Source of the DNA: Fragum whitleyi
Lineage: Eukaryota; Mollusca; Bivalvia; Cardiida; Cardiidae
NCBI GenBank assembly: GCA_948146395.1
Contig: OX411543.1
Location: 27,296,026 to 27,360,025, forward strand
Length of the DNA stretch: 64,000 nucleotides
Direction of reading: 5' to 3'
How positions within the stretch are numbered: position 1 is the first letter of the stretch; each line of letters starts with the position of its first letter. Below, one piece after another: positions 34,001-43,196 of this stretch. The notes beneath the pieces were generated by a model. It was not told the origin of the DNA. It did no database searches and saw only the letters and a program-made list of their open reading frames with translations. A program made the translations under genes and the position numbers.

Positions 34001-37000
34001 ATTTCATCAAGACATTCATTCTGACCAAATTTCAGGTTGATTGGGCAAAAAATGTGGCCTCTAGAGTGCATACAAGGTTTGTATAAGATTTGACCCTGTG
34101 GATTAATTTTTGACCCCAGTTGACCTGATTTTGACCACTTCAAAGATTTCATCAAGACAATCATTCTGACCAAATTTCAGGTTGATTGGGCAAAAAATGT
34201 GGCCTCTAGAGTGCATACAAGGTTTTTCTAAGATTTGACCCTGTGACCTAGTTTTTGACCCGAATTGACCCAATTTGAAACATGTCCGAGATTTCATCAA
34301 GACAATCATTTTGACCAAAATTCAGGTTGATTGGGCAAAAAATGTGGCCTCTAGAGTGCATACAAGGTTTGTATAAGATTTGACCCCGTGACCTAAGTTT
34401 TTTGACCCCAGTTGACACGATTTTGAACACTTCAAAGATTTCATCAAGACAATCATTCTGATCGAATTTCAGGTTGATTGGGCAAAAAATGTGGCCTCTA
34501 GAGTATATACAAGATTTTTCTATGATTTGACCCTGTGACCTAGTTTTTGACCCCAGTTGACCCAATTTCAAACTCGTCCGAGATTTCATCAAGACATTCA
34601 TTCTGACCAAATTTCAGGTTGATTGGGCAAAAAATGTGGCCTCTAGAGTGCATACAAGGTTTTTCTATGATTTGACCCTGTGACCTAATTTTTGACCCCA
34701 GTTGACCCAATTTCAAACTCATCCGAGATTCCATCAAAACAATCATTCTGACCAAAATTCAGGTTGATAGGGCAAAAAATGTGGCCTCTAGAGTGCATAC
34801 AAGGTTTTTCTATGATTTGACCCTGTGACCTAGTTTTTGACCCCAGTTGACCCAATTTCGAACTTGTCCGAGATTTGATCAAGACAATCATTCTGACCAA
34901 ATTTTAAGTCGATCGGGCAAAAAATGTGGCCTCTAGAGTGCATACAAGGCAAATGTTGACGATGGACGACGGACAACGCACGACGGACATCCACCTTACC
35001 ACAAAAGCTCACCTTGAGCACTTCGTGCTCAGGTGAGTTAACAAAATGGGGTCACAAGGACTCAGTGGTTAGGCTCATAGGGGTCATTGCTTAACCCTTG
35101 TCATGCTGAATAGATTTTGGTTAAAAAATTTAATCAAAATCAAAGGGCAAAAAGCACTGAAAGTTCAACCTTTAGGTCATTTTTTATTTGAACTAGAAAG
35201 CCATGAATGGCTTGAGTCGCTCCACAGGCTTGAAATTCTTGAAATAGCACATCTAAGGTTTGACTAGATTTTAAGATATTTTGGGTTCTACTGATGTTGA
35301 AATGATTTTCAAAAATTGCCACTATATAACATAATAGAGAAATAACCTCCGCCCATGAAATACATATTTTTCATCTGATCACAATAATTTTTAGCGGACA
35401 GATAAAGCTTCACTCAAGAATCATTCCAGTGAAATTTGGTTGATATCCATCAATTACATTCTGAGAAAATGATTTTCATAGTTTCCACTATATAACATAT
35501 AGAGAAATGACCTCCGCCCATAAAATGCATATTTTTCATCCGATAACAATAATTTTTGGTAGACTGATAAAAAGTCAGCCAAGGATCATTCCAGTGAAAT
35601 TTGGTTTATATCCATCAATTACATTCTGAGAAAATGATTTTCAAAGTTTCCACTATATCACATATAGAGAAATGACCTCTGCCCATAAAATGCATATTTT
35701 TCATCCGATCACAATAATTTTTGGTAGACTGATAAAGTGTCACCCAAGCATCATTCATGTAAAATTCAATTGGTATCTATCAATTAGAATCTGAGAAAAG
35801 TCACTTTTTACCATATTTGGAAATTAGCCACGCCCATTTAATCCATGTTTTTCATTGGATCAAAATTTCTTAAACAACTTTGAAAGAGGGTCACCCAAGG
35901 ATCATTCCTGTGAAGTTTGGTTAAATTTCATCCAGTAGTTTCTGAGGAGAAGATTTTTAAAGAAAAAGTTTACGACCGCACGGACGGACGGACGGACGCC
36001 TGACAGACACAACGCCATGACAATAGCCCCAGTGGCTTTCAGCCAGTGGAGCTAAAAACTAAATCTATTGACAATTCTGGTTTGAAAGTGAGAAACAGGT
36101 GGTGAAGACTAACATCAGACTGCACATATGTGCAGACTGATGTTTGTCTATAGCTCCTGCCAAAGCAGGAATATTCCTGGTTCAGCATGACAAGGGTTAA
36201 GTTTTGGAAGTCTTTACTTTTAATGTGGATTTTATGTTTACAGGACGGTACACCAGGACGGTCGAACTCTCGAACACATTATTCAGTCTGGAATTTAAAA
36301 ATGCTTTATATTTTAGCTGAAGAAATTCAAACAAAGGGTCTATTGCTAATAATAAGATGTCAAAGTTAAGTGATTTTCACACTTTTCAACTCGTAATCCT
36401 TTTTTGACACCTTATTGTCAATTACGCACCGTGCGTCATAAGTACTTTAGGTGAAAAATACACTGTTTTATTGAATGGAATTAAGTTGTTGTTTGGCCAT
36501 CTGCTGACTAAATTCATTACTATATATTGTTTCTAATTGATATTACAGCGACTAGATAATTTAGCGATGTCAAAAAACGGACAGATACGAAACGTCTGAT
36601 TGAAAGTATAACAAGAAGGGTCCCAACAAGTGACTCGTGTAGAGTGATATGGGTTTTAAATTAAGATCGATCTACATTTTCTCAAAGGCTTACGTAAATT
36701 TTTATACTCGACAAACGTTTAAAGTTCAACATTTGAACGTTGTTTAAATTGGACTCTTATTAATTTTCAATTGTAATTGAGGCTGAGTACGTAACAGGAA
36801 CAATAAAACGGTAGGCTTTTTTGTAAACAAAGGGAATGCAATGATAAGACTCGAAAGTTATTTCATTTATCTTCTTTAATCATTTTCAATCACAAATCCC
36901 GTGGATCAATCGTGAGAAATCTTAAGATTAGTGAATTAAAAAATGGAATTGAAGAACCAAATAAGTATACGTATATTCGGATATGATGTATTACCGGATG

Positions 37001-40000
37001 TGACGCATTCCCATCTTCTGTTACCTTTATATTTTTTTGGATTGGTCGAACAACCGATCTCTCGAACAAATTATCAAGTCCCTAAGGTGTTTGAGCTACT
37101 GAAGTTTAACTGTATTTTCTTTTGAGCTATCCTCATGTTTGTTAAATTTTTCTCTGGATTAAGCTACACAAGGTTTTGTATATAATCAACCTAAGAGAAG
37201 AATTTAAGATATATCTTAGCTATCATATGTCCAAAAAACAAGGGAACTGGAAAAAAGTAGAAAAAAGCCTTATTGGCCAAGTCGGACGTTTGAGTACCAC
37301 ACCTCTGCTATAACAATCTAATGTGGATGTACCACATAACATACTCATTTCAACATGCTCAATCATGAAAGTTAGGTTTGCCCCTGCTTGAACTCTTTGC
37401 GTCTTAATCTAGTAATAAAATATAAAGAGTCAGTCTCAAAGGCACAAAAAATAACAAAAACATCACCTACAAGTGCCTTCACTTGGCTGTTGATTGTTTG
37501 ATGGTTTATGAAATTCCTGGTTGGTGGATAAAAATTGTAACATGAAAAGGGAGCATAATTTGCTCAAAATGCATCTAGAATTATCATCCATTGAAAGTAT
37601 AGGTTGCTATTTTGACGGTGAACATGTGTGCCAAGTTTCAAGCCTTCAGTAGGATAAGAGATATCATAAAACACCAAACTTTCTACACTGCGACAGCAAC
37701 AGCAATGATGACAATGCCAAGGCTATAGAAATACCTTGGGTCTTTGTAACAGCCAAGTTTTTTAGCTTGAGCAAAAATGACTTGGTTTAAAGTAGTTAAA
37801 AGTACCTGCTATAATTGGCGAAGCTCCAGCAATACTGGTACTCCCTGGAGGCTGAACCCCTTTTGTCATGGCCGCCAGATCGAAACTTGAACATTTGGGA
37901 TTACTTCCTTTTGATGGTGTATCAAACTCAGTTTGAGCACGCTCATGGTATCTTTCAAGAGCATTGGTTGTTTTAAGCTTCAGATCTTTCAGTTTATCCG
38001 ACAATGTGGGGGAAGGAGGTGATGCATTCTGGGTATGAGTATTTCCAGTTTGTACTTTTAACTTTGATGTATTCCCGAGCAGGTCTCGATACGTGAGGCC
38101 TGGACCAGGAAGAGTTTCCTGTAATGTATCACTGTTGTTTAAAGAATTGTCTTGTTGAGTATTTATAATTGGTAGCGGTCGTAATAAATCATGATACTGA
38201 AGGGTCTTGGCAGGTTTAGACGGAGAAACAACACTTGTAATATCAGACATATCCATATCGTTCACCCAACTAGGTGGTGGACGGGATGTCGTAAAGTCTC
38301 TTTTCTTCCAATCAGAATCCGACACATCAGAAAGATTCATTGTGTCTATCCAACTTGGTGCCTTGGTTTTAGAGGTATTCACCTCTGTATAAAAGTCTGG
38401 TATTGGTTTATCCCTGAGACCAGACTCAAATAACTTTCTCTCCCTCTTCAATATGGAGGGAGAAACTGATCGGCTGCGTTCATGAGCTTTCTTGCTGGGT
38501 GATCTAGAGAGGCGAGTATTATCAGGGGATTCTCCTAGTAGTAGGGAAACGTCGTCGTCATAACTTGTCTTCTTCTCTGGACTTGTTGCCAGAACATTTT
38601 CTTCGTTGAACTTGACAGTTTTGTCTGAAATGATAAACTGACTATACATTCATTGTAAGATGATGAACCTGACAAAATACCTTTTCTTGAATGTATTGGA
38701 CCTATGATAGCTCTGCAACTTTTCAGAACCGAAACAATTCAGAACATAAGCTCTTTCACAATGTTAAATGAGGTTTCCTAATGAAATCATTAGGAAACCC
38801 CAGTTAACACTGTTAAACTTCATGACTTCCTAAACGTTGCAGATCTATTACAAATCCACTACCTTTAGAACCACTATGAATATGAGAAAAACAAGATTTT
38901 TTTTTCAAGACTAATCTTTCTATCCAATGATTTTTTTTAACTATACCTAGATAATTTCTGCTTCTAAAAAAGTGTCTGTCAATCACTTGATGGTTAACAT
39001 ACATCTCATTCAAGTTTGAAATTTTTACCTCTTGTGAAACCAGAAATATCACAAATTACTAAAAGTTTTTACAGTACAATGTAGACAACAAATTCAATAG
39101 TAAATTGAGAGGTCAATACAAACTAGAGCTGTCGCAAAGGGGACTGATAACACCCACCAGCCCTTTGTCAATTGAACAAAGGTTGACTGTGACCTTTGAC
39201 CTATGTGAACCAAAAGCAATATGGTACTTCCTTGGGTCATAAGCAGCATTTGAATGAAGTTTCATGATTCTAGGTGGCCTGGTTCTAAAGTTCGAGTCCG
39301 GAAACAAAAAGGTCTACGGATGGACAGACTGAGGGATGGACAGACAGACATGGTGACACCAATATTCCCCCTCTACTTTGTAAGTGGGGGGGTATAACTA
39401 TTGTAAATGCCTACATATTTAAAGGCACTTACATTTCTTTTGTGCTGACCCCGTGAAATACACAAAGTTTTCCCTGCATTTAGCAGACATTGAGATAGGA
39501 AATAACTTATGCTTGTCTCCCCTGTGGACTGTTTAGAGAAACAGAATTATTTTGAACACATGAAATAACTCAGCCTTTGTAAGATTACACCAACTTACAA
39601 GTCTGACCGGGGTTAAAACTTTATTATGTATGATTCCACCACTTTTAGCTCGGCTGTTTTTCGGAGAAAACCCGAGGTATTGCTATAGCCTCCGTGTCGT
39701 TGTCGTTGTGCAAAAACTTTGACATTTTGTTATATCTCTGGTTCTACTGAAGGCATTCACTTGAAACTTGGCACACATGTTCATCATCAAAAGAGAAACC
39801 TATACTATCAAGGGGGATGACTCTAGATGCATTTTGTGCAAATTATGCTCCTTTTTTGACTTAGATTTTTTCCCACCATCCAGCACTCGACAGCCCAGCG
39901 TAGGCAACCGTAGGTGGTGCTTTTGTTTTTTACCTTTCAGCATTTTTTTATAAATGCAAACATTAACATTTCCCAGTGCTTTTCTAGACCTTTACCAAAT

Positions 40001-43000
40001 GTCCTCGTAAAATGGGATCCCCAATGGATTTTTTTAATTTTACATAGGTGTTATCACATTAGTTGAACAGCTATGCAAATGAGCAAATATTTGCACCCTT
40101 TCATTGACTTTAAATGTCATAACGCATGTGATAACATCATTGCACAAATAAATTGCTCAACTTGAAACAGTTGTAACTGCTTAAATAAATATAGTAGGCA
40201 GTTACAACTGTTTCACTGAGCCATTGAAATGCAGAGCCACTTTTTTACTGTTTGTAGACAGCTCATTTAAATAAGAGCACCGCATACAGGTGCTTACAAT
40301 CAGCTGTTGAGTGCTGGATTGGGCATAATTTGCACAAAATGCACCTAGAGTTATCCACCTTGATAGTATAGGTTGCTCTTTTGATGGTGAACATGTGTGC
40401 CAAGTTTCAAGTGAATGCCGTCAGTAGAACCAGAGATATCACAAAATGTCAAAGTTTTCGCACGACGAACACAACGATGACAGCGAAGATGACACCAAGG
40501 CAATAGCAACACCTCAGGTTTTCTCCCAAAACAGCTGAGCTAAAAATTCAGTATTTCATGACCTCTCATTCAAAATTCTAATCTATATCACCTGTAGGTT
40601 GTCCTGTATAATTCTGTGCAGGCTGATCTGTTGTCAGTCCCATCATGTCATGGCTGATCTGAATACTGCCCAGTGTCTTCGACCTCCTTGACCTCGGACG
40701 TTTGTATCCATACACATGTTTACTCTTCCAGTTTGGGGCGGCCACACTGTCTGGATTGGCAGGGTCTATAGATAGTAAAACTTCTGTGTTTAAACTACCA
40801 ACATCACTCGGACATTCCGTAGATTTGGGGAAGTCATCAGTGTTGAGTTGCTTCAGAAGTTCTTGGGACTTGTTTAAGGCTTCATCCACTAAAAGTACAC
40901 ACATATATATTATTAGACATAGAAAATAATAAACTATAATTCAATACTTTTGAGTTTTCAATAGGGGCCAATGGAGGTAAAGACTAAGTAGGCACATATA
41001 TACATGTACATTCTCTAACCTTTTCTTTGAAAACAAACGGGTGACTTTTATACAAATAAGGTTATGAACTAGAAGATGAGAATACTGTTTTATGAAATGT
41101 AATCAAATGTTCACTAGGCTTTACAATAGTTTTGTTACGATTCCTGATACTTTTAAAACTTTTGGGAGGGAAAAACAACAGCCTTCAAATCTTTGTCCTT
41201 CACCCAAGACTAGTGCAGAAAACTGAAACAATAAAACACTAAACTTTCAACAAACTATCTTTTCCTCGCAAACAACAGCCTTCAAATCTTTGTCATTCAC
41301 CCAAGACTAGTGCAGAAAACTGAAACAATTAAACACTAAACTTTCAACAAACTATCTTTTCATAGCAAACAACAGCCTTCAAATCTTTGTCATTCACCCA
41401 AGACTTGTGGAGAAAACTGCAACAATAAAACACTAAACTTTCAACAAACTATCTTTTCCTCGCAAACAACAGCCTTCAAATCTTTGTCATTCACCCAAGA
41501 CTAGTGCATAAAACTGAAACAATAAAACACTAATAATTCCACAAACTATCTTTTCATCGCAAACAACAGCCTTCAAATCTTTGTCATTCACCCAAGACTT
41601 GTGCATAAAACTGAAACAATAAAACACTAATAATTCCACAAACTATCTTTTCCTCGCAAACAACAACCTTCAAATCTTTGTCCTTCACCCAAGACTAGTG
41701 CATAAAACTGAAACAATAAAACACTAATCATTCCACCAAATATCTCTTCACGACAAAAATTTATCCGTATTCTTACCACGCTGTTTCTGTTTTCGGTAGT
41801 AATTCTTTTTTTCTGAATATGGTTGAAAAGAATTACTTAATCCAACCCTACACATCAAAACTTTAAAATATTGTGGCAAAAAGGGAAAGTTTTAACAAGC
41901 TGTTCCTTCTTTTTCTACAAAATTTTCACTGGTAAAACTGACAGAGATGCAAGATCAAAGAACTGCAAAGATGGGGGTTAAATGTGAATATAGAACATAT
42001 TGTAGTACATCTTTATTTCCCACAATGAATAAGAAGCTAGCAGACAGTGTAGAATTATATCAGACTGCACAGCTGTGCAGTGTGATCTAATTTTACACTG
42101 TCTGCCAAAGACTGCTCAGTAGGTAAATGTCATGAACAGCATAAGAAAAATTGATATCTTATTGATATAGAAGAACAAGGAAAAGCAAATCAAATTTTTA
42201 ACAAGATGTGTTTGTGAAACACAAATGCCTTGACACATGACCCTGACCTTGGTACAAGGAGGTGAGTATCAATGAGATCTATCATCATACCAAGTGTGAG
42301 CATTGTATCTGAATAGCTTTAAATTATTGGCAATGTTAAATTTTTGGTTAAGTTTTGCAGACAGAAAGATTGACAAACGCACAGACAGAGGGACAAAAGT
42401 AAAACATGCCCCCAATCATTCGATGTGCACGTGGGAGCATAAATATGGGAAAGGATTCGAAGGTCATCTAAGATCACCTTCCAATCCTTTCCCATTTTTA
42501 AAAATCTTAGAGTGGTGTAACTTGAAACAGTTAAATTTGCACATGATGATAAAAATTGGGTGCAATTTGATTAAGATCCATTCTTTTTCTATGTGAATTT
42601 TTTGTGGCATAAGGAGAAATGACAATTTCTTCATTTTCCACAATATTTTCTTAGTTGTTAAATCCCAGGGCCACAAAATCCTATGACTATGAAGGAAATA
42701 GCTGAGCCTAAGATATCACTTCCTATACTGTAAAGTATGGCATAACCATGGCTCAGTGCAAAACAGTTGTACCGAGTAACTGCCCATATATTTATACGCA
42801 GTTACAACTGTTTTGCACCGAGCCATCGATATACAAAAAGATCTTACCTTCAGCCTTTAATGACACATTTTTCTTCATTTTCAATAAAGATTCATTGATG
42901 TTCTCCTTAGTGTCTGCCAGCTTAAGTTCCCTCTCAGTATCTCTGACCCCAGTCTCAAGTGACCTTTCTACAGTAAGGTGAAGGGCACTCTTTGGGTTCA

Positions 43001-43196
43001 AAAGGTCATTGACAGTTCTCTTGTAAAGCCCGGGTCTGTTAGACAACACCCCTTGTCTCTCATACTGACTTATATAGGCCTCCAAAGCCTCTGTGGCAGA
43101 TAAGTATTCCTCACTGCCAATCAGAATGGTGGAACCTTGACATTGTATTTTATACTGGGATGTCGGTGCACCAAATGACCTGTCTAGGGTTGCCAT
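24980..43196 (-). CDS. LAS2 (C18orf54)-like protein, complete coding region in eight exons
   Basis: Joined on the minus strand: 43196-42848, 40888-40592, 38624-37806, 32733-32616, 31540-31489, 30372-30244, 29094-28961 and 25097-24980. This totals 2016 bases, 671 residues plus stop. Intron phases are 1, 1, 1, 2, 0, 0, 2, and each split codon reads through. The N-terminus has IGSEEYLSATEALEAYI, the middle is Ser/Pro-rich and disordered-looking, RPWENIAPYKPP lies near residue 520, SLEQLKNMIFKLQ near 556, and a terminal helix AMVHLERLKTLV. As I recall the family, this order (N-terminal ALEAYI block, PWEN, LK-M-F-LQ, HL-RLK-LV) matches vertebrate LAS2, whose biochemical role is unknown. The exon model is firmer than the family name. 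Confidence 0.85.
26327..27728 (-). mobile_element. Modular repeat family E, copy 4, with ~172-base minisatellite
   Basis: Ends ACAAGAGGACCATGATGGTC / ATCGCTCACC and AGCTCACCTTGAGCACTTTG / TGCTCAGGTGAGCTAA. A GGAC/GACG-rich tract (27625-27680) lies next to the hairpin. The array has about six units of ~172 bases with AACCAGAGTTTTTGATGAAA and TGCCAAGTTTCAGCTTGATT. Its terminal sequences match the 32797-35040 element although its array sequence is different. Confidence 0.8.
28001..28062. repeat. Hairpin GGTAACCAAA...TTTGGTAACC
   Basis: GGTAACCAAATCCTTGTAAC and the reverse GTTACGAGGGTTTGGTAACC, with an inner CTTCAGCTTTGTCAAGCTGA loop; nearly perfect over 28 pairs. Confidence 0.75.
28377..28660 (+). 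mobile_element. Modular repeat family L, copy 1
   Basis: Begins ACAAGATGCGCTTTTGAAAC and ends CCCCAATCTTTCGATGCAGG then GGTATAAA. Copy 2 is at 42206-42445 (ACAAGATGTGTTTGTGAAAC). Both contain CATGACC(T/C)(A/T)GACCT and a GACAGA-type tract near the right end. Confidence 0.6.
28668..28828 (-). mobile_element. Family E fragment
   Basis: One array unit (CCCAAGGAACATTTCTGCCA) plus the terminal AATAGCTCACTTAGATTACT and TCATGCTCAGGTGAGCTA. It is the hairpin-side end of an element like 26327-27728. Confidence 0.65.
28961..29094 (-). CDS. LAS2-like exon 7
   Basis: Acceptor TTACTCTACAG, donor GGAAAA|GTGAGT; 44 residues plus two bases. VYKLRAEAANLGIPVPKTEE begins it. Reading through the donor would give a stop after QSLEK, but the strong GTGAGT and the phase fit to 25097 support splicing. 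A damaged copy lies 280 bases upstream on the gene. Confidence 0.88.
29217..29291. repeat. Inverted repeat at end of duplicated exon
   Basis: ACTCAAAGACTATGATTATA at the left pairs with TATTATCATAGTCTTTGAGT-like sequence at the right, arms of about 36 bases with a few mismatches and a very short loop. Both arms derive from exon 7 sequence. Confidence 0.85.
29219..29374 (-). pseudogene. Duplicated LAS2-like exon 7, donor lost
   Basis: It repeats exon 7 with offset 280 bases and keeps the acceptor (ACCCTACAG) and an open frame: VYKLRAEAANLGIPVPQTEE and on, about four changes. Homology stops at about 29245, so the GTGAGT donor is missing. The frame runs into an inverted copy of its own end and stops as VPPYNHSL then TGA at 29219-29221. 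If used, it would replace the last 39 residues of the protein. Confidence 0.8.
29738..29908. mobile_element. Foldback element, AGGTAGTGGACC family, copy 3
   Basis: TAAGGTAGTGGTAGTGGACC opens, GGTTCCACTACCTTA closes, and AGGTTTCTTCATGATTTTCA lies in the centre. In the intron between LAS2-like exons 6 and 7. Confidence 0.75.
30070..30200 (-). mobile_element. SINE body fragment (7540 family)
   Basis: AACAATGGATTCCTGGTATT and CATAGGTCTAAGATTATCA match the reverse of the 7540 SINE body. The tRNA head is missing. Confidence 0.65.
30244..30372 (-). CDS. LAS2-like exon 6
   Basis: Acceptor CAATTACAG, donor GAGAGG|GTAAAA; 43 residues, phase 0 at both ends. SLEQLKNMIFKLQQE is a predicted helix, followed by an acidic stretch TDSEDEGS. 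Confidence 0.88.
30883..31353 (+). mobile_element. piggyBac-type MITE family A, interrupted by family G
   Basis: TTAACCCTTGTCATGCTG at 30883, then a reversed family G element (about 30903-31188, ending CAAAACAGCCAAGCTAAAA), then MITE interior with GATCAGGCTGCACATATGTG. The right terminus has decayed. Confidence 0.65.
31489..31540 (-). CDS. LAS2-like exon 5 (52 bases)
   Basis: Acceptor TTGTTTTCAG, donor GATGAG|GTACGT; completes Tyr528 and adds KPPVSMGNTSKRSSDDE. The frame is set by the phase-2 junction before it and the phase-0 junction after it. Confidence 0.85.
31725..31955 (-). mobile_element. tRNA-derived SINE (7540 family)
   Basis: The reverse of the 7540 SINE, including the tail GTTGAAAACGGTGTTAAACT and the body GAGAGACATATAGTCGGAAA. 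It includes GCCGCTGATGGGGTCTCTC, a decayed B-box region. Confidence 0.75.
32335..32445 (+). mobile_element. Degenerate tRNA-like SINE head
   Basis: TGGGTCAGTGTTTAGAGTAT then CAGTAATTTCAAATATAAAC resembles A and B boxes at tRNA spacing, but the B box is decayed. Confidence 0.35.
32616..32733 (-). CDS. LAS2-like exon 4 (PWEN exon)
   Basis: Acceptor GTAATTCTAG, donor CCATA|GTAGGT; 38 residues between split codons Gly489 and Tyr528. It includes SPGKTSRPKTPDTDVILDGD and RPWENIAP. It was found because exons 3 and 5 do not join in phase without it. The end of a family E element lies only 64 bases upstream of its acceptor. Confidence 0.85.
32797..35040 (-). mobile_element. Modular repeat family E, copy 5, with 145-base minisatellite
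   Basis: Ends ACAAGAGGGCCATAGTGGCC and AGCTCACCTTGAGCACTTCG / TGCTCAGGTGAGTTA. The hairpin side carries GACGATGGACGACGGACAAC. It is in an intron of the LAS2-like gene, 64 bases from the exon 4 acceptor. Same element type as 11814-13110 but with about 14 units instead of 8. Confidence 0.85.
32990..34950 (-). repeat. Minisatellite, about 145 bases x 14
   Basis: Units marked by CTCTAGAGTGCATACAAGGT recur about every 145 bases from 33058 to 34928, with some 133-144-base units. The unit is homologous to the 11890-13050 array (same GACCTAGTTTTTGACC and TTCAGGTTGATTGGGC content). Confidence 0.9.
35091..36200 (+). mobile_element. piggyBac-type MITE family A, interrupted by family F
   Basis: TTAACCCTTGTCATGCTGAA at 35091 and CAGCATGACAAGGGTTAA at 36200. 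It matches the intact copy at 9726-9971 along both halves, with ~860 extra bases in the middle. Confidence 0.85.
35193..36053 (-). mobile_element. Modular repeat family F, nested in MITE
   Basis: Ends CTAGAAAGCCATGAATGGCT and GTGGCTTTCAGCCAGTGGAG then CT, each with a short palindrome. GCACGGACGGACGGACGCCT adjoins the second end. Inside are about four diverged units of ~185 bases with GATCATTCCAGTGAAATTTG. The site without insertion reads TTTGAAAAACTAAATC at 9826-9841, so at most one or two bases of target were duplicated. Confidence 0.8.
36240..37330. other. CpG-richer intronic segment of unknown nature
   Basis: GGACGGTCGAACTCTCGAAC at 36250 and TTGGTCGAACAACCGATCTC at 37042 resemble each other, and CpG is visibly more frequent than around it. 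No frame of note. It may be a decayed DNA transposon. Confidence 0.35.
37475..37765 (-). mobile_element. Modular repeat family G copy
   Basis: Contains GTGTGCCAAGTTTCAAGCCT, GACAATGCCAAGGCTATAGA and the terminal AACAGCCAAGTTTTTTAGCT. Its end lies about 40 bases from the donor of LAS2-like exon 3. Confidence 0.7.
37806..38624 (-). CDS. LAS2-like exon 3 (large Ser/Pro-rich exon)
   Basis: Acceptor TCATTTCAG, donor GCAG|GTACTT; 272 residues (217-488). It is rich in SP/TP sites (SRSPSKK, RSVSPS, PPSPT). Two short motifs are each present twice: SWIDTMNLSDVSD (from ~306) with SWVNDMDMSDITS (from ~335), and QYHDLL with TYRDLL. It looks intrinsically disordered. Confidence 0.92.
38700..38866. mobile_element. 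Foldback element, AGGTAGTGGACC family, copy 4
   Basis: Inner AGGTTTCCTAATGAAATCAT/TAGGAAACCCC and the right end ATTACAAATCCACTACCTTT. Confidence 0.7.
39123..39398 (+). mobile_element. Modular repeat family I copy
   Basis: Starts CTAGAGCTGTCGCAAAGGGG and ends CCCCCTCTACTTTGTAAGTG then GGGGGGTATAAC, a hairpin. GATGGACAGACAGACATGG is next to it. The core has AATGAAGTTTCATGATTCTA. Confidence 0.7.
39646..39930 (+). mobile_element. Modular repeat family G, best-preserved copy
   Basis: TTTTAGCTCGGCTGTTTTTC starts it. CTCCGTGTCGTTGTCGTTGT is the G-family counterpart of the GTCC tract. It ends CGTAGGTGGTGCTTTTGTTT. Confidence 0.75.
40163..40225. mobile_element. Foldback element, CAGTTGTAACTGCC family
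   Basis: GAAACAGTTGTAACTGCTTA and TAGGCAGTTACAACTGTTTC surround a short AT loop. Confidence 0.75.
40262..40548 (-). mobile_element. Modular repeat family G copy
   Basis: Contains ATGTGTGCCAAGTTTCAAGT, ACGACGAACACAACGATGAC and ends CCCAAAACAGCTGAGCTAAA. The end lies about 45 bases from the donor of LAS2-like exon 2. Confidence 0.7.
40592..40888 (-). CDS. LAS2-like exon 2
   Basis: Acceptor TACTTTTAG, donor CAG|GTGATA; 98 residues between split codons Val117 and Asp216. It contains a basic patch YGYKRPRSRRSKTLGS that could serve as a nuclear localisation signal (inference). Confidence 0.88.
41170..41757 (+). repeat. Minisatellite, about 97 bases x 6, in LAS2-like intron
   Basis: CAACAGCCTTCAAATCTTTG recurs at intervals of 96-98 bases (about 41178, 41276, 41372, 41469, 41566, 41663). 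Units are very similar, and the last three share the variant CACTAATAATTCCA or CACTAATCATTCCA. Confidence 0.9.
42206..42445 (+). mobile_element. Modular repeat family L, copy 2
   Basis: ACAAGATGTGTTTGTGAAAC is itself a hairpin (TGTGTTTGTGAAACACA). The right end is ATGCCCCCAATCATTCGATG and GTGGGAGCATAAA. Confidence 0.6.
42752..42828. mobile_element. Foldback element, CAGTTGTAACTGCC family, longest arms
   Basis: GGCTCAGTGCAAAACAGTTG and CAACTGTTTTGCACCGAGCC are the outer arms; the left arm has a 5-base interruption (CCGAG). The right arm ends 20 bases from the donor of LAS2-like exon 1. Confidence 0.8.
42848..43196 (-). CDS. LAS2-like exon 1 (start codon)
   Basis: ATG at 43196; donor GAAG|GTAAGA at 42848/42847; 116 residues plus one base. 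It carries STILIGSEEYLSATEALEAY, the conserved N-terminal block, then a charged helix-rich stretch (ERSLETGVRDTERELKLAD). The ATG lies inside an exon that begins at 43255 after a TATTTTTCAG acceptor, so at least one non-coding first exon lies further upstream. Confidence 0.9.

Noticed and set aside
33102..35021. Frames repeating HSRGHIFCPINLKFGQN on the - strand
   Set aside because: Same minisatellite in the opposite orientation; no start context, splice support or codon bias.
38191..38433. 80-residue + strand frame
   Set aside because: Antisense shadow of LAS2-like exon 3.
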